A stretch of 24,500 bases of DNA from JBHPHA01 sp042569905 (GCA_042569905.1 JBHPHA010000020.1:1-24500); one strand, 5' to 3'; positions 6,776 through 16,326 are shown, numbered from the stretch's first letter. Notes: generated from the letters alone by a model not told the origin. Numbers and translations: made by a program.

Positions 6776-7735
6776 GTGAAAAATAAAAGTCATTGGGCAA
6801 AGGATAGAAAGATAAAAAAACACCAAAAGGAGCAGTATAATTTTTTAAGATTAGTATCGCATATTTTTTTGGTAGTTTTTTTGATTGTGTTGATTTACGT
6901 TGTGATTTTTTCTAAGTTCTTTAAGATAACCACAGTTACTATTAATGGAATTAAGAATCTTTCTTATGAGGATATTGAGGGGGAGCTATCAAGTTATCTG
7001 GATGGTAAATATTTATATATTTTCCCTCGTAATAATTTTTTATTCTTAAGAGAAAATAACGTTGATAGTCTTTTGACAAATAAGTTTAAAAAAATAAAAA
7101 AAGTGCAAATTAAAAAGATATTTCCAGGTACTGCGGGGATATATCTCACAGAAAGAGACTCATTGCTTCTGTGGTGTTTAGAATCAGATTGCTATATGGT
7201 AGATGAAGATGGTAAGGCATATGAGAAAGTTGATGTTAATGCTCTGAGTGTATCTGAAAATGATTTAATTAGACTGTATGATTTGAGTAATAAATATGTT
7301 AATGAGGGTGATTATATATTGAAAAGTGATTATGCTAGTTTCGTGCTAGGTGTGAAAAATGAGCTTTGGAGCGGTTTTGGATTGGCAATCAGTAATGAGT
7401 TTAAAACATCTTCCAGATTGGCTGACGAGGTCATTTTGAGCGCTGTTGATGGCTGGGATTTGTATTTAGATAGTACTATTCCAATTGATAAAACCTTAAA
7501 TACATTGAGAATTTTTTTAACAAAGGAGATAAGTATTGAGGATGCAAATGATTTGGAATATATTGACTTGAGAGTGGAGGATAAAATTTTTTATAAATCA
7601 AAAGAATTTAAGGGCGATGAGCAGGTTAGCGATGCGGTCATTGAGGATTTGATTGATGTTGAAGTTGGTAGTACAAAGGAAGCTACGAGTGAGAATAAGA
7701 AAGTGAAAGAGAGTGTGCCCGTTGAGTCTGAATAA
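6776..7735 (+). CDS. ftsQ: Cell division protein FtsQ (POTRA domain)
   Basis: A 319-residue protein with the FtsQ/DivIB plan: a basic cytoplasmic tail (1-26), one transmembrane helix (about 27-47), a POTRA domain (about 51-127; FKITTVTINGIKNLSYEDI...IFPGTAGIYLTERDSL split over two parts), and a beta domain ending in LEYIDLRVEDKIFYKSK, which corresponds to the conserved YIDLR region. The tail is acidic and low in complexity. FtsQ links early and late divisome proteins across the membrane. The start is GTG at 6776; no good ATG lies near. It is not next to ftsA or ftsZ here, unlike the classical cluster. Confidence 0.8.
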   Translation: MKNKSHWAKDRKIKKHQKEQYNFLRLVSHIFLVVFLIVLIYVVIFSKFFKITTVTINGIKNLSYEDIEGELSSYLDGKYLYIFPRNNFLFLRENNVDSLLTNKFKKIKKVQIKKIFPGTAGIYLTERDSLLLWCLESDCYMVDEDGKAYEKVDVNALSVSENDLIRLYDLSNKYVNEGDYILKSDYASFVLGVKNELWSGFGLAISNEFKTSSRLADEVILSAVDGWDLYLDSTIPIDKTLNTLRIFLTKEISIEDANDLEYIDLRVEDKIFYKSKEFKGDEQVSDAVIEDLIDVEVGSTKEATSENKKVKESVPVESE

Positions 7736-7768
7736 AAGGACGGGTAGAATTTTTGTTATTCTAGGAAA

Positions 7769-7801
7769 TTAAAACCTGTCAGTAGTACTGACAGGTTTTA
7801 A
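7769..7801. terminator. Bidirectional intrinsic terminator
   Basis: A perfect inverted repeat of 16 bp per arm centred on 7785, with core AAACCTGTCAGTA / TACTGACAGGTTT and A-run/T-run edges on both sides. It lies between the convergent ftsQ end (7735) and the end of the minus-strand glycosyltransferase (7804), so it can terminate both transcripts. Confidence 0.9.
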
Positions 7802-7803
7802 TT

Positions 7804-9642
7804 TTATTGGTCTTGAATGTGATAGATGAGGATCGAAGTTCCAACTTGATAGTCGGGTTGATATCCTTGAATCCATTTCCAGCTTTCTGATTCGCTCTTG
7901 GATTCATCATGCATACTTCCCTGGAGGAAATTTGTTGAAACAGCATACCATCCATTTTCAATTGGTCTCTTACTGTCCCACCATTGGAGATATTTATCAC
8001 CAAGATAATACGCTTGATTTCCTCCTCCGAAATAATCAACTCGAATTTTTTCAATTTCTGGGTGCTTGTCTAGAAATTTCTGGAGTCTTTTTAGGTCCTG
8101 TCCCCAATCCGCATTCGAGTCTGTTACATAGTTATGTCCATTCTTTGGACCACCTGCTGCTTGATTGAAAAATGACACATAATAAGGAAAGGCCAGGAGA
8201 GTCTCCAGTACGAGTATTAGCACGGTGGCGTATAATAGAGCTGTATATATATTTCTACGTAGAGGAGCTTGTCTTCTTATTAGCGTTGTTATTTTTACTC
8301 CGATCAATATAAACAAGAACGGGAGTATTGGAAATAGATGTCTAAATCCAATATTTAAATTTCCCGTAATACTTAAATAGGCATATAATAGCACGAATGA
8401 ATATGGAATGTATTGCTGCGGTTTTTTCCTAAGATAATCCCTCAGGAACTTCCATGTCTTTCTAAAAAATTCATTATTGAAATAGAATATTTTTTTGGAC
8501 GTCTGCGTTATGGAGATTGCTAGTGCAATAAATAGTAATATTAGAAATCCGAAGGTTTCTTTTATGACAAATACAACTGGAAAATATGACACAAAGGCCT
8601 CACTAGAAACTTCTCCAAAATAGTACGCGCTATTTCCACCGGCCACTCTTTTAAAAACCATTCCAACTCCTAAAATATACTCGCTAAGTGGTCGAGTAAT
8701 GCTATTTTGATTTAGAGTTAGAAGTGTTTCTCTTGTAAGAACACTGATGGTTTTTTGGTCACTTGGGTCAAAATAGAAGTTAACTGTCTTTTCTAAATTC
8801 CCTTGAGGCATATTAAACGTGCTGAACAGATAGACACCCCAGACAAGAATCATTGAAATTGCAAAGGCATAAAGACCTTTTAGTATGTAGTCGAAAAGTG
8901 TTTGGAATTTTTTCTTAATAATACCCCCTTCTTCGCCGTCTTTAACTTTAATTTTCTTGATAAGAGGGAAGACTATGAGTGCTGCTCCAAGAATTGGAAA
9001 TGCTGTTATTGATGAGAATTTAGCCAATTGAAGTAATCCCAGAAAAACTCCACCAATGAATGCATTTTTCCAGCTCGGAGCCTTTAAAAATCTTATGAAA
9101 TAGTAAAATGCAAATGTTAAGAAAGCCGCAATTCCAATGTCTGTAGTTACGTAGTGATTGTGTCCTAGTATATTGGGATCGAATGAATAGATTGTAAATG
9201 AAAGTAGTCCAGCAAGCGTTCCTGCAAATTCCTTAACCCATTTGAAGATAAATAGTCCAAGGATGAGCGAGATTAGTATAATCGGAATTCTAGACCAAAA
9301 AACTATAGCGTCAGGATTATTTCCTGCCTCATATAGGAGATGTCTACCAGCAGCCCATTGCCCGTTCACATCTTGTGTCCAAAAATCTTGAGTAGTGTCA
9401 AAGTTTAAATTTAAAAACAGAAGAGGCACCGCAGATAACTCTTTTATGAGAGGTGGATGCTCGGGGTTTAGTCTCATATCATGTTCGGTTAAATAACTAT
9501 ATCCAGCCGGAATATGAGCAATCTCATCGAACGTTGCAGAGTCGTTGTTTGCATTTAATATGGATGTTACTAGGAAAAATACCGAGATTACAGCAATCAC
9601 CCATTTGTACTTTTTTCTTAAAAAGGTTTCAATTTTTTTCAT
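7804..9642 (-). CDS. GT-C (PMT/ArnT-like) membrane glycosyltransferase
   Basis: A 612-residue polytopic membrane protein. After a short basic N-terminus and the first transmembrane helix (about 13-31) comes an extracytoplasmic loop with FDEIAHIPAGYSYL and LNPEHPPLIKEL (D39/E40 and residues 58-65), the hallmark of dolichyl-phosphate-mannose mannosyltransferase and ArnT-like glycosyltransferases, where the acidic pair is catalytic. Many further hydrophobic segments follow, and a soluble C-terminal domain (about 510-612) contains YVTDSNADWGQDLKRL. Such enzymes take sugar from polyprenyl phosphate outside the membrane and attach it to proteins or lipids. It lies downstream of a similar gene with a 48-bp gap, on the same strand. 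Confidence 0.88.
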   Translation of the reverse strand: MKKIETFLRKKYKWVIAVISVFFLVTSILNANNDSATFDEIAHIPAGYSYLTEHDMRLNPEHPPLIKELSAVPLLFLNLNFDTTQDFWTQDVNGQWAAGRHLLYEAGNNPDAIVFWSRIPIILISLILGLFIFKWVKEFAGTLAGLLSFTIYSFDPNILGHNHYVTTDIGIAAFLTFAFYYFIRFLKAPSWKNAFIGGVFLGLLQLAKFSSITAFPILGAALIVFPLIKKIKVKDGEEGGIIKKKFQTLFDYILKGLYAFAISMILVWGVYLFSTFNMPQGNLEKTVNFYFDPSDQKTISVLTRETLLTLNQNSITRPLSEYILGVGMVFKRVAGGNSAYYFGEVSSEAFVSYFPVVFVIKETFGFLILLFIALAISITQTSKKIFYFNNEFFRKTWKFLRDYLRKKPQQYIPYSFVLLYAYLSITGNLNIGFRHLFPILPFLFILIGVKITTLIRRQAPLRRNIYTALLYATVLILVLETLLAFPYYVSFFNQAAGGPKNGHNYVTDSNADWGQDLKRLQKFLDKHPEIEKIRVDYFGGGNQAYYLGDKYLQWWDSKRPIENGWYAVSTNFLQGSMHDESKSESESWKWIQGYQPDYQVGTSILIYHIQDQ

Positions 9643-9690
9643 TTTTTTATTATGTGTGCTTAGTGATTATGCTTGCAACAATTGAAATTT

Positions 9691-11271
9691 TTATTTCATA
9701 GTGGAGTTTCTATAAGTAAATTCTATGAAGTATCCGCCTCCATTTCTAGCGCTTCGAACTTCTTTAATATCTGGAAATTTTTCTAGTACTTGATTATGAA
9801 TTTTTTCCTCTGGATGAGTCATTATTATTACAAAATCGTTATCCTTAGGACTTATATAGGGGACATGAACATCCCAAACATAGTTCATTTTTTCTACATC
9901 TGCATTTAAAAATCTTATTGGTAAGCTAGTGTATTGATCAGCTACTATATACTTCTCTGTCGATGCTGGAAGATTTTTCGTGTAATCAGATATTTCTTTT
10001 AAATATTTATCGAAAGAAATATATTGATTTTCATTATTTGCCCAAAATACATGATATTTCACTGTATTGAATACTCCAATGGAGGCTAATAATATTATTA
10101 TAACAGAGTACGTTAGTAATTTTGGTGTATAGTTTAATTGATCAACTTTTCCTAGGATCCATAGAATTGGTACAGTCGCAATAATATAGGTTACTGGCAG
10201 AGTACCAATAGCCCTAAGGGAGTGAGGAAGTCCTACTGATAGGAACTCAGGAGCCAGCATTCCAAAAAACCAAGCGAGAATGAATGAGTAAACATAAAGC
10301 TTCCTGTCTCTAATTTTGTGTTTAAAACGCAAGTGAAGAAGGTGGAAAAATTTTATTATTATGTAGATTAGCCCAATGATGAAAGTTATTCCTAGTAGTG
10401 GATGCAGAACTGGGTAAGGAGGATAGTTGTGTCTCCAGTTTGGGTCTCCCCAAAATGTATATTTTGCTAGACTTAATCCTATGTTTTCAATGGCTATTTT
10501 TACCAAGTGTCCTTGATTAACTTCGGGATTAAGAATAGAGATAGAAGCTGCACGAGAACCTAAATGCTCAGGATTTTGATAGAAATCATTAATCATTGGC
10601 GCCATGGTGATGAATGCTGCCATGATGAAAATCAATGCTTGCTTCCAGTAATCTTTAATAAAGTCCTTTTTGGTTATCCAAAGTGCAATAAAAAGAATAA
10701 AAAGTATTGCAGGTGTGATTCTGAATGCAATGTATGTGTGAAGTCCGATTCCAAAAATTAATCCCGCTGAAATAAAGTGAATATACTTCTTGGTTCTAAT
10801 TCCCCTGAATAGAAAATAGGCGGAAAAAGTAATTACAGCAGGAAGCATAATTGCTCTAAATCCTATTCTTGAAAAGTTAATAGACCAAAATGAAAATGCC
10901 ACAAGGTAGGCGGTGATTAATCCTGAGCGAGCACTTCTAAAAAGTTGCTTAGTAAGAAGATATGTTCCATAAACTGTTAGGGTTCCAAAAATAATAGACC
11001 ATAATTTCAGTGATAACATAGAAGTTCCAAATAATTTAATCCCGAGGGCTTGCAAGTTTATATAAAGCCCCTCGCGCCCATTGTTTCCAGTGTAGAATAA
11101 TTCATAAGTTCCTGTCTGGGATGCTATATAGGCGTCCATTCCATTTTCTGCTTCATCGGGATAGATTCCAGATGGGGCATTTTCTATGTTAAAAGAGCGA
11201 ACCCAAAAGGCGCCGATAATAATTAGTACTAATAATGTGAAATTGATGATTTTTAATGTTTTTCTGGTCAT
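9691..11271 (-). CDS. GT-C (family 39-like) membrane glycosyltransferase
   Basis: A 526-residue polytopic membrane protein, first gene of a two-gene minus-strand operon. The first helix (about 8-25) is followed by an outer loop with GIYPDEAENG; D39-E40 matches the catalytic acidic pair of GT39/ArnT-type enzymes. NNGREGLYINLQALGIKLFG lies next, a region typical of this group. Around ten more hydrophobic segments follow, then a smaller soluble C-terminal domain. It is only distantly similar to its neighbour, which keeps the FDE...NPEHPP form, so the two likely use different acceptors or sugars. The start ATG has no Shine-Dalgarno. Confidence 0.87.
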   Translation of the reverse strand: MTRKTLKIINFTLLVLIIIGAFWVRSFNIENAPSGIYPDEAENGMDAYIASQTGTYELFYTGNNGREGLYINLQALGIKLFGTSMLSLKLWSIIFGTLTVYGTYLLTKQLFRSARSGLITAYLVAFSFWSINFSRIGFRAIMLPAVITFSAYFLFRGIRTKKYIHFISAGLIFGIGLHTYIAFRITPAILFILFIALWITKKDFIKDYWKQALIFIMAAFITMAPMINDFYQNPEHLGSRAASISILNPEVNQGHLVKIAIENIGLSLAKYTFWGDPNWRHNYPPYPVLHPLLGITFIIGLIYIIIKFFHLLHLRFKHKIRDRKLYVYSFILAWFFGMLAPEFLSVGLPHSLRAIGTLPVTYIIATVPILWILGKVDQLNYTPKLLTYSVIIILLASIGVFNTVKYHVFWANNENQYISFDKYLKEISDYTKNLPASTEKYIVADQYTSLPIRFLNADVEKMNYVWDVHVPYISPKDNDFVIIMTHPEEKIHNQVLEKFPDIKEVRSARNGGGYFIEFTYRNSTMK

Positions 11272-11296
11272 AAGGTATAAGATTAAATTGACTCAA

Positions 11297-11302
11297 ATTA
11301 TA
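11297..11302 (-). promoter_or_regulatory. Possible -10 box for the minus-strand glycosyltransferase operon
   Basis: TATAAT on the minus strand, placing transcription start near 11290, about 19 bases before the ATG at 11271. No recognisable -35 lies at 17 bp, and the surroundings are very AT-rich, so a chance match is possible. Confidence 0.4.
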
Positions 11303-11394
11303 TGTATTATTTCTTGTTTTTTTGTATGTAGTTTACGATATTAAATATATGTAAAATAAAGTTGCATAAGTATCTATTTGAATTTTATCATTTT

Positions 11395-11423
11395 TTGTTG
11401 CATGAGCCAACTTGTGGTATAAT
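11395..11423 (+). promoter_or_regulatory. Extended -10 promoter of the long plus-strand operon
   Basis: TGGTATAAT (perfect -10 at 11418-11423 with TGn) and TTGTTG at 11395-11400 with a 17-bp spacer as a partial -35. Transcription would start near 11430, about 29 bases before the ATG at 11459. No other convincing promoter was found before 24303, so it may drive all nine genes to 24239. Confidence 0.65.
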
Positions 11424-11458
11424 TTTGGTAATGTTATGTAATCTTTTTTATTTTTGAT

Positions 11459-13720
11459 ATGGATAAGCAAAAAATTGAGAGTAGATTGGAGAAATTGGAA
11501 GGTGAGGAGTCTTTGCAAGAAAAATTAAACAGAGAGATTGAGACTGGTGTTCGTGATATGGCAGATAATGTTTTTTTTGATAATGATTTTTTAGATGAAG
11601 CAGCGGAGACTTATCAGGCCGAGGATAAGGAGGATCGAGCGGTTGCGGGTATTGAATTAATTCAGGAGAGGGTTGTTTCGGAGATTAAAAGAAGATCCGA
11701 AGAGTTGTTGAAGCTTGATGAGGAAAAGAGGGCAGAGGAAATAAAAAGAATTTCATTAGAAGAGATGGAAAATGTTTCGAAAGAGATTGGTAATAAGAGA
11801 TGGGTAATTCGCAATGGTGAGGAGGTAGTGAGGAGGTTTAATATTTCAAAAGGATTTGCTGAGTTGGCTGAGAAATATATTAAAGACGCTTCTGATAATG
11901 AGGATATTACTTCAGGAGAAGAAGGCGTGAAGGATGAAATATCGGAGAGTAGTGATAAGAGTGAGGAATATGAGTTAACGGAGGAAGAGGATAGGGTTAT
12001 TGAGCAGATTGAGAAGGAGTCAATAAGGGAGAATATTATAAAATACATTGAAAGTACAGATGATCTGATGAATGCTCTTGGCACTGAGCTTGATTACTTC
12101 AAAAAAGAAAAAAGCGAAAGTGAGGAGCAGTCACAGAAAGCTCAGGAAATTTTCGATAGGATTGATGGTAAATTCAAGGAGCTTAAGGGAGATTTTGAAT
12201 ATATAAAAGTACATGAGGATGAGTTGAGGAAAATGTATCATCGGGTTAGTGATGCAATTGTTAGCCTTAGGATGGTTCGCGGAAAGGAATCTCGTGCTGA
12301 TTTCGAAGCGCATCAGGATAGTATTAAGAAAGGTGATTTGATTAGACGTGCTGCTGAAATTACTTTGGATAAAATTGATAACTATGAACAATTAAATGCG
12401 GAAAATCTTAGAGAAGGGGATGATAAGTTCAAGGAGCTAACCAGAAAGGCTTGGACTGATTTGGCTGTGCATGGGAAATGGGGGAAGATTAAGGGCGGTA
12501 AACAGGGGATATTACCAAGGTCAGATATGGATGGGAAGTCTTCCCTATTGCTTTTTAAGGAGGCTGGGATTGATACGAGTAATGTGGAGTATATTGAACC
12601 AGGAGATAAGCGTTCTGGAAAAATTAATATTGATACAGGAGGAGGAGATGGTTTGGTTATTGTACGAAAGGAAGATGGAAGTATTGATTATGTTTTAATT
12701 GATCATCACGGCCCAGAGTCTAAGCAGGATAAGTCAGCTACTGTGTGGACGTATGAGATTTTAACTGGATTGGGATTACTTAAAAAAGAAAGATATTTAG
12801 ATCGTTTGGTTGATTTTGTGAATCAGGAAGATAATTATAATTTTAGAGATGCAGATAAATATCATAAGAATTATTTCAGAAATTCTTGGAAAACATTAAT
12901 GGGGCTCAGGGGTGAGAGGGTTGCTAGTATTACTAATTTAGTGAACTTTTTTAAGTACAAGACTCATGAAGGAAAGGAGCTTTCTGTGAATGATGAAATA
13001 AGTACAGGTCTTTTGAAAAAATTTGGTTTTATTTTTACGGATAAAAAGACGGGCAAGACTAGAAATAAGTCGGAGGAGCAAAGAAAGGTTATTGAAACAG
13101 CGAAGAAAAAATTGGAGAAAATGGAAAAAGATGGATTTATAATTGAAACTGAGCGATATGGAAAAGTAGCAATCAACCTTGAGGCTAATCTTTTATCTAG
13201 TTATGCGGATGATGCTTTAATGGCTAGTGGATGTGATACTAGAATAGGGTGGAGTCCTAATGTGGATAGGTTTTCTTTTTCAAGTTTAGTGGGTAAAGAT
13301 ATTGAAGATGAGTTTTCTCAAGGGTTAAATGTGAGGGGAACTATGTGGGTGAAGCCTGCGGGTCCTCTGGTGATGAGTTTGGAGGAAGTTCTCACTAAAA
13401 TGACGGATGGCAAAGTTGAGTTCAAGGGAGAGTTGGCGAAGTATTTGGAAAAAGAGAAAAAAGAGAGGGAGTTGAGTCAGGAAGATGAAAAGAATCTAGA
13501 TGAATACTATCTAGGCGATATACTAGAGATGATGGAGATGATAGAGTCGACTGACTACGAAGCTGATGGGTATGATGAGAATAATATTGATGAAGTGAAA
13601 GAATTGAGCCGAGAATTTGTCTATCAGGAAATGAATAAATATTTGATTGAAGAAGGGGTTGTAGAGCCTAAAAAGATGGAAAATGCGATTAACTATCTTA
13701 AAAATAAAATAAACATTTAA
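11459..13720 (+). CDS. Coiled-coil protein with DHH phosphoesterase-like domain
   Basis: A 753-residue protein. The first ~290 residues are acidic, helical and probably coiled coil. Residues about 345-470 resemble the DHH superfamily (RecJ, NrnA, pyrophosphatases): motif I DMDGKSS at 356-362 (the RecJ form is DxDGxTS), an Asp at 392, the DHH motif at 415-417 (IDHHGPES), then an alanine-containing helix (SATVWTYEILTGLGLL) and candidate metal ligand D458. These enzymes use two metal ions to cut phosphodiesters or pyrophosphates. No clear DHHA1 domain is visible, though residues 590-640 sit where one would be. The rest of the C-terminus is charged. It is first in an operon with a TraG-like ATPase and a pilin, suggesting nuclease action on transferred DNA or nucleotide turnover. 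The substrate is unknown. Confidence 0.78.
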   Translation: MDKQKIESRLEKLEGEESLQEKLNREIETGVRDMADNVFFDNDFLDEAAETYQAEDKEDRAVAGIELIQERVVSEIKRRSEELLKLDEEKRAEEIKRISLEEMENVSKEIGNKRWVIRNGEEVVRRFNISKGFAELAEKYIKDASDNEDITSGEEGVKDEISESSDKSEEYELTEEEDRVIEQIEKESIRENIIKYIESTDDLMNALGTELDYFKKEKSESEEQSQKAQEIFDRIDGKFKELKGDFEYIKVHEDELRKMYHRVSDAIVSLRMVRGKESRADFEAHQDSIKKGDLIRRAAEITLDKIDNYEQLNAENLREGDDKFKELTRKAWTDLAVHGKWGKIKGGKQGILPRSDMDGKSSLLLFKEAGIDTSNVEYIEPGDKRSGKINIDTGGGDGLVIVRKEDGSIDYVLIDHHGPESKQDKSATVWTYEILTGLGLLKKERYLDRLVDFVNQEDNYNFRDADKYHKNYFRNSWKTLMGLRGERVASITNLVNFFKYKTHEGKELSVNDEISTGLLKKFGFIFTDKKTGKTRNKSEEQRKVIETAKKKLEKMEKDGFIIETERYGKVAINLEANLLSSYADDALMASGCDTRIGWSPNVDRFSFSSLVGKDIEDEFSQGLNVRGTMWVKPAGPLVMSLEEVLTKMTDGKVEFKGELAKYLEKEKKERELSQEDEKNLDEYYLGDILEMMEMIESTDYEADGYDENNIDEVKELSREFVYQEMNKYLIEEGVVEPKKMENAINYLKNKINI

Positions 13721-13724
13721 AAAT

Positions 13725-16289
13725 ATGGCAAATAAGTTAGAGCAAAAATTACAAGATCAACTGGCTGCTAAGATGGCGGAGCAGTCGAATAAGAGAAAGC
13801 AGAATCATGGGGAGGATGTGAAAAAGGAATCTCTGGCTGCTGATGACCCAATTGAGGTATATTTTTCTAAGATGAAAAATTACAGTCCAAGGCGCGCTGA
13901 AGCTATTAAAAAGAATCTGAAGTCTGCTGGTGTGACTACTAAGAATGACTTGAATTTGTTTTTCAATATGAGTCCCAATGAGATTGAAGATTTTATGCGG
14001 AAGAATCCAGATGATATGAAAAGTATCTGGAATACAATTAAAGAAAAAGAGACAAAAAAAGTGGAGCCAATTGAGGATATTAAGAGAGTGTCTAATTGGA
14101 GCGATCTGAACAGATTGGTTAAATCTGGTAATGTTGAACATCAAGGAAGCGTATATGGTTTTGATAATCTTACTAAGGATTTGGAGAATATAGAAAATGG
14201 AAAATCTTCTCCTGACATCCTTCCCCCTATTCTTAGGGCAAAGGTATTGGAATTGATGAGTAAAAAAGATGATACATCTAAAACATTTGAGATTGAAGAA
14301 AAAGAAGCTAAGAAATTTGAAGTTGAGAATGAAGGAGAAGTTGAGACATGGGATAATGTTGAAGTGATTGATGATGCGGATAATTTTGAGATGACTGAGG
14401 ATGAGGCGGCAGAGAGTGAATTAGCAGATTTTTTTGAGCGAGAAGATGAATTTAGTGAGTTAAGAGGGGATGCAAACAAGAGAGCGTTGGAACAGCATAA
14501 AGCTAGGGAAGCGCAAGAAAAAATTGAAGGAATGAAACAAGCCCTTGAAGAGAGTAGGCGTCTTTATGTTGACTTAGACTATGATATGGATAAACATTCT
14601 TCTGTATTCAGAAAGATTTTCGGATTAGGTAAGCGATCTGAAATGGGTCAGTCTTCAGAAGAGTTTGAGGATGCTAAAAGTAGGTATCAGGAAGATGTTA
14701 GAAAATACGTTAAAGTATTGATAGAGTCTGGAACAATGGAGAATGAAGCTGCAGAGATTGGAAATATTGTTCTTCAAGAGAGAATGAATTATAACATTGA
14801 GCGTAGTGAGGTTCGAATGGAGAAGAGTCCAAATTTGAGTGGTTTTGAGAATTTTTGGAATAATAGATTTGATGAATACAAGTCTTTATCTTGGAAAAAG
14901 AAGGCTCTTTATGGTGTCGGATTGATTGGTGCTGGATTTATTGCTGGAGCTTCAGGTGGTGCGTTTGCAGCAGGTGCAGCCGGTGGAGCTATGCTCGCAA
15001 AAAGATTATTTGGAGCAGCTTCTTTGGGTGCAGGTGTGAAATCATTCGAAGATGCGCGACTTGAAAGAAAGGATGAGAAGTGGGTTTCTGAGGGTAGAGA
15101 ACGACATGTTACTGAGTCTGGTGCGGAGAGTGTAGAAGAGAAGAGAAGGGCTATGCTTGAGTTTTTCGATGATGAAATAAGTAACCTTGATCAAACTATT
15201 CAAACATTGAAGATGAAGAAAATTCATAATGTTTGGAAAGGTGTAGGTGCAAGTGTGGCATTGACTGCTGCTGGGCCTGCTTTAGGGAAGATTTTTGGAT
15301 GGGCTTCGGGGACTGAAATTGTTCAGTCACTGTCATCGTCATCGATTGGTAAGGAGTATGGTCTCGTTTCTGCTGGGATTGGTAAGTTTGTAGAAGAGCA
15401 TAGCGAAGGAACTTATAATAAGGAGTTGGCAAAATCAATAGTACTTGATCAGCCAGATACTTTTAGTGCCGAAACTACCTCTATAGATGTGCCCGTGTTA
15501 GAAGATACATCAAAGATACCAGTGTTAGAAGATACATCAAAGGTACCAGTATTAGATGATGCAGTAAAAAGAGTAGCGGAGGAAGGAGCTGTTGAGAGCA
15601 CAAAGGAGTCAGTAAATGCAGTAGCTGAGTCTGCTGATATTGAAAATCCAAAAGAGCCAGTAGAAATTGAAACAGAAGTCTCTGGTATTGAAAAGGCTGA
15701 TTTTGGAATAAACAACGCACTACTAGCTGCGAATAAACTGGGTATTAGCGCTCAAGATTATTCAAGAATTAATGGCATACCTATCGCGAGATTGTTGGAG
15801 GAATATCCAGAGATGACTTCTGAACAGGGAGAATCTTTCGACTTCGGAAGACCGGCTGACATTTTGAAATCTGGCAGTGCTGAGCAAAAGGTGGCTGAGT
15901 TTATTCGGGAGACAAGTTCAAGAGGGATTGAGTTTGACGGATTAAATACAGTAGATGAACTTTTGAGGGAAAATGAATTTAAGGATTTGTTCGCAGGTGA
16001 GTCAGCCCCGGAAGGTTCTATGGGTCTATTCCAGGATAATCTTGTGAGATTTGAAACTGGAGAATTGAGGATGGCAATTTTTGAGAATTTAGATAAGTGG
16101 AGAGAGGTTGTGAATATTCCTGTTCAATCTGAGCAATATGGAGAATTAATGAGTGCTTTGTCTGAGGAAGCTGGGATTAATCCAGATCCTGGAGAGAATA
16201 TGAATAAATGGACATATAGATTAACCCAGGCAGCTGTTGAGAAGGGTAAAATGGAGGATTTAATGAGAATTATTGAGGAGAATAAATAG
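13725..16289 (+). CDS. Large acidic membrane-associated protein, unknown function
   Basis: An 854-residue protein that I do not recognise. Residues 1-370 are charged and helical, with an acidic patch near 200-245. A long Gly/Ala-rich hydrophobic stretch (about 395-437, with GAGFIAGASGGAFAAGAAGG) resembles a glycine-zipper membrane segment, and a second hydrophobic segment lies at about 503-526. These could form a membrane hairpin. Residues 590-616 hold three tandem 9-residue repeats (PVLEDTSKI type), followed by a Glu/Ser/Val-rich linker. The C-terminal ~190 residues look folded and helical. The gene starts 4 bp after the DHH-like gene stop, so they are surely co-transcribed. A scaffold or pore subunit of the operon's system is one possibility, but this is only inference. 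Confidence 0.8.
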   Translation: MANKLEQKLQDQLAAKMAEQSNKRKQNHGEDVKKESLAADDPIEVYFSKMKNYSPRRAEAIKKNLKSAGVTTKNDLNLFFNMSPNEIEDFMRKNPDDMKSIWNTIKEKETKKVEPIEDIKRVSNWSDLNRLVKSGNVEHQGSVYGFDNLTKDLENIENGKSSPDILPPILRAKVLELMSKKDDTSKTFEIEEKEAKKFEVENEGEVETWDNVEVIDDADNFEMTEDEAAESELADFFEREDEFSELRGDANKRALEQHKAREAQEKIEGMKQALEESRRLYVDLDYDMDKHSSVFRKIFGLGKRSEMGQSSEEFEDAKSRYQEDVRKYVKVLIESGTMENEAAEIGNIVLQERMNYNIERSEVRMEKSPNLSGFENFWNNRFDEYKSLSWKKKALYGVGLIGAGFIAGASGGAFAAGAAGGAMLAKRLFGAASLGAGVKSFEDARLERKDEKWVSEGRERHVTESGAESVEEKRRAMLEFFDDEISNLDQTIQTLKMKKIHNVWKGVGASVALTAAGPALGKIFGWASGTEIVQSLSSSSIGKEYGLVSAGIGKFVEEHSEGTYNKELAKSIVLDQPDTFSAETTSIDVPVLEDTSKIPVLEDTSKVPVLDDAVKRVAEEGAVESTKESVNAVAESADIENPKEPVEIETEVSGIEKADFGINNALLAANKLGISAQDYSRINGIPIARLLEEYPEMTSEQGESFDFGRPADILKSGSAEQKVAEFIRETSSRGIEFDGLNTVDELLRENEFKDLFAGESAPEGSMGLFQDNLVRFETGELRMAIFENLDKWREVVNIPVQSEQYGELMSALSEEAGINPDPGENMNKWTYRLTQAAVEKGKMEDLMRIIEENK
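15492..15569 (+). repeat. Tandem 27-bp repeat inside the 854-residue protein gene
   Basis: Two near-identical 27-bp units (15492-15518 and 15519-15545, three differences) and a diverged third (15546-15569). They encode PVLEDTSKI, PVLEDTSKV and PVLDDAVKR. Such in-frame repeats can vary in copy number between strains. Confidence 0.85.
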
Positions 16290-16326
16290 TTTTAAAATCA
16301 TTGTAAAAAATTAACAAATCAAAAAT

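Noticed and set aside
11662..12084. 140-residue Ser-rich reverse-strand ORF
   Set aside because: A shadow of the acidic coiled-coil gene: Glu/Asp codons read backwards give Ser/Leu/Phe runs. Similar mirror ORFs at 14141-14479 and 15449-15720 were rejected for the same reason.
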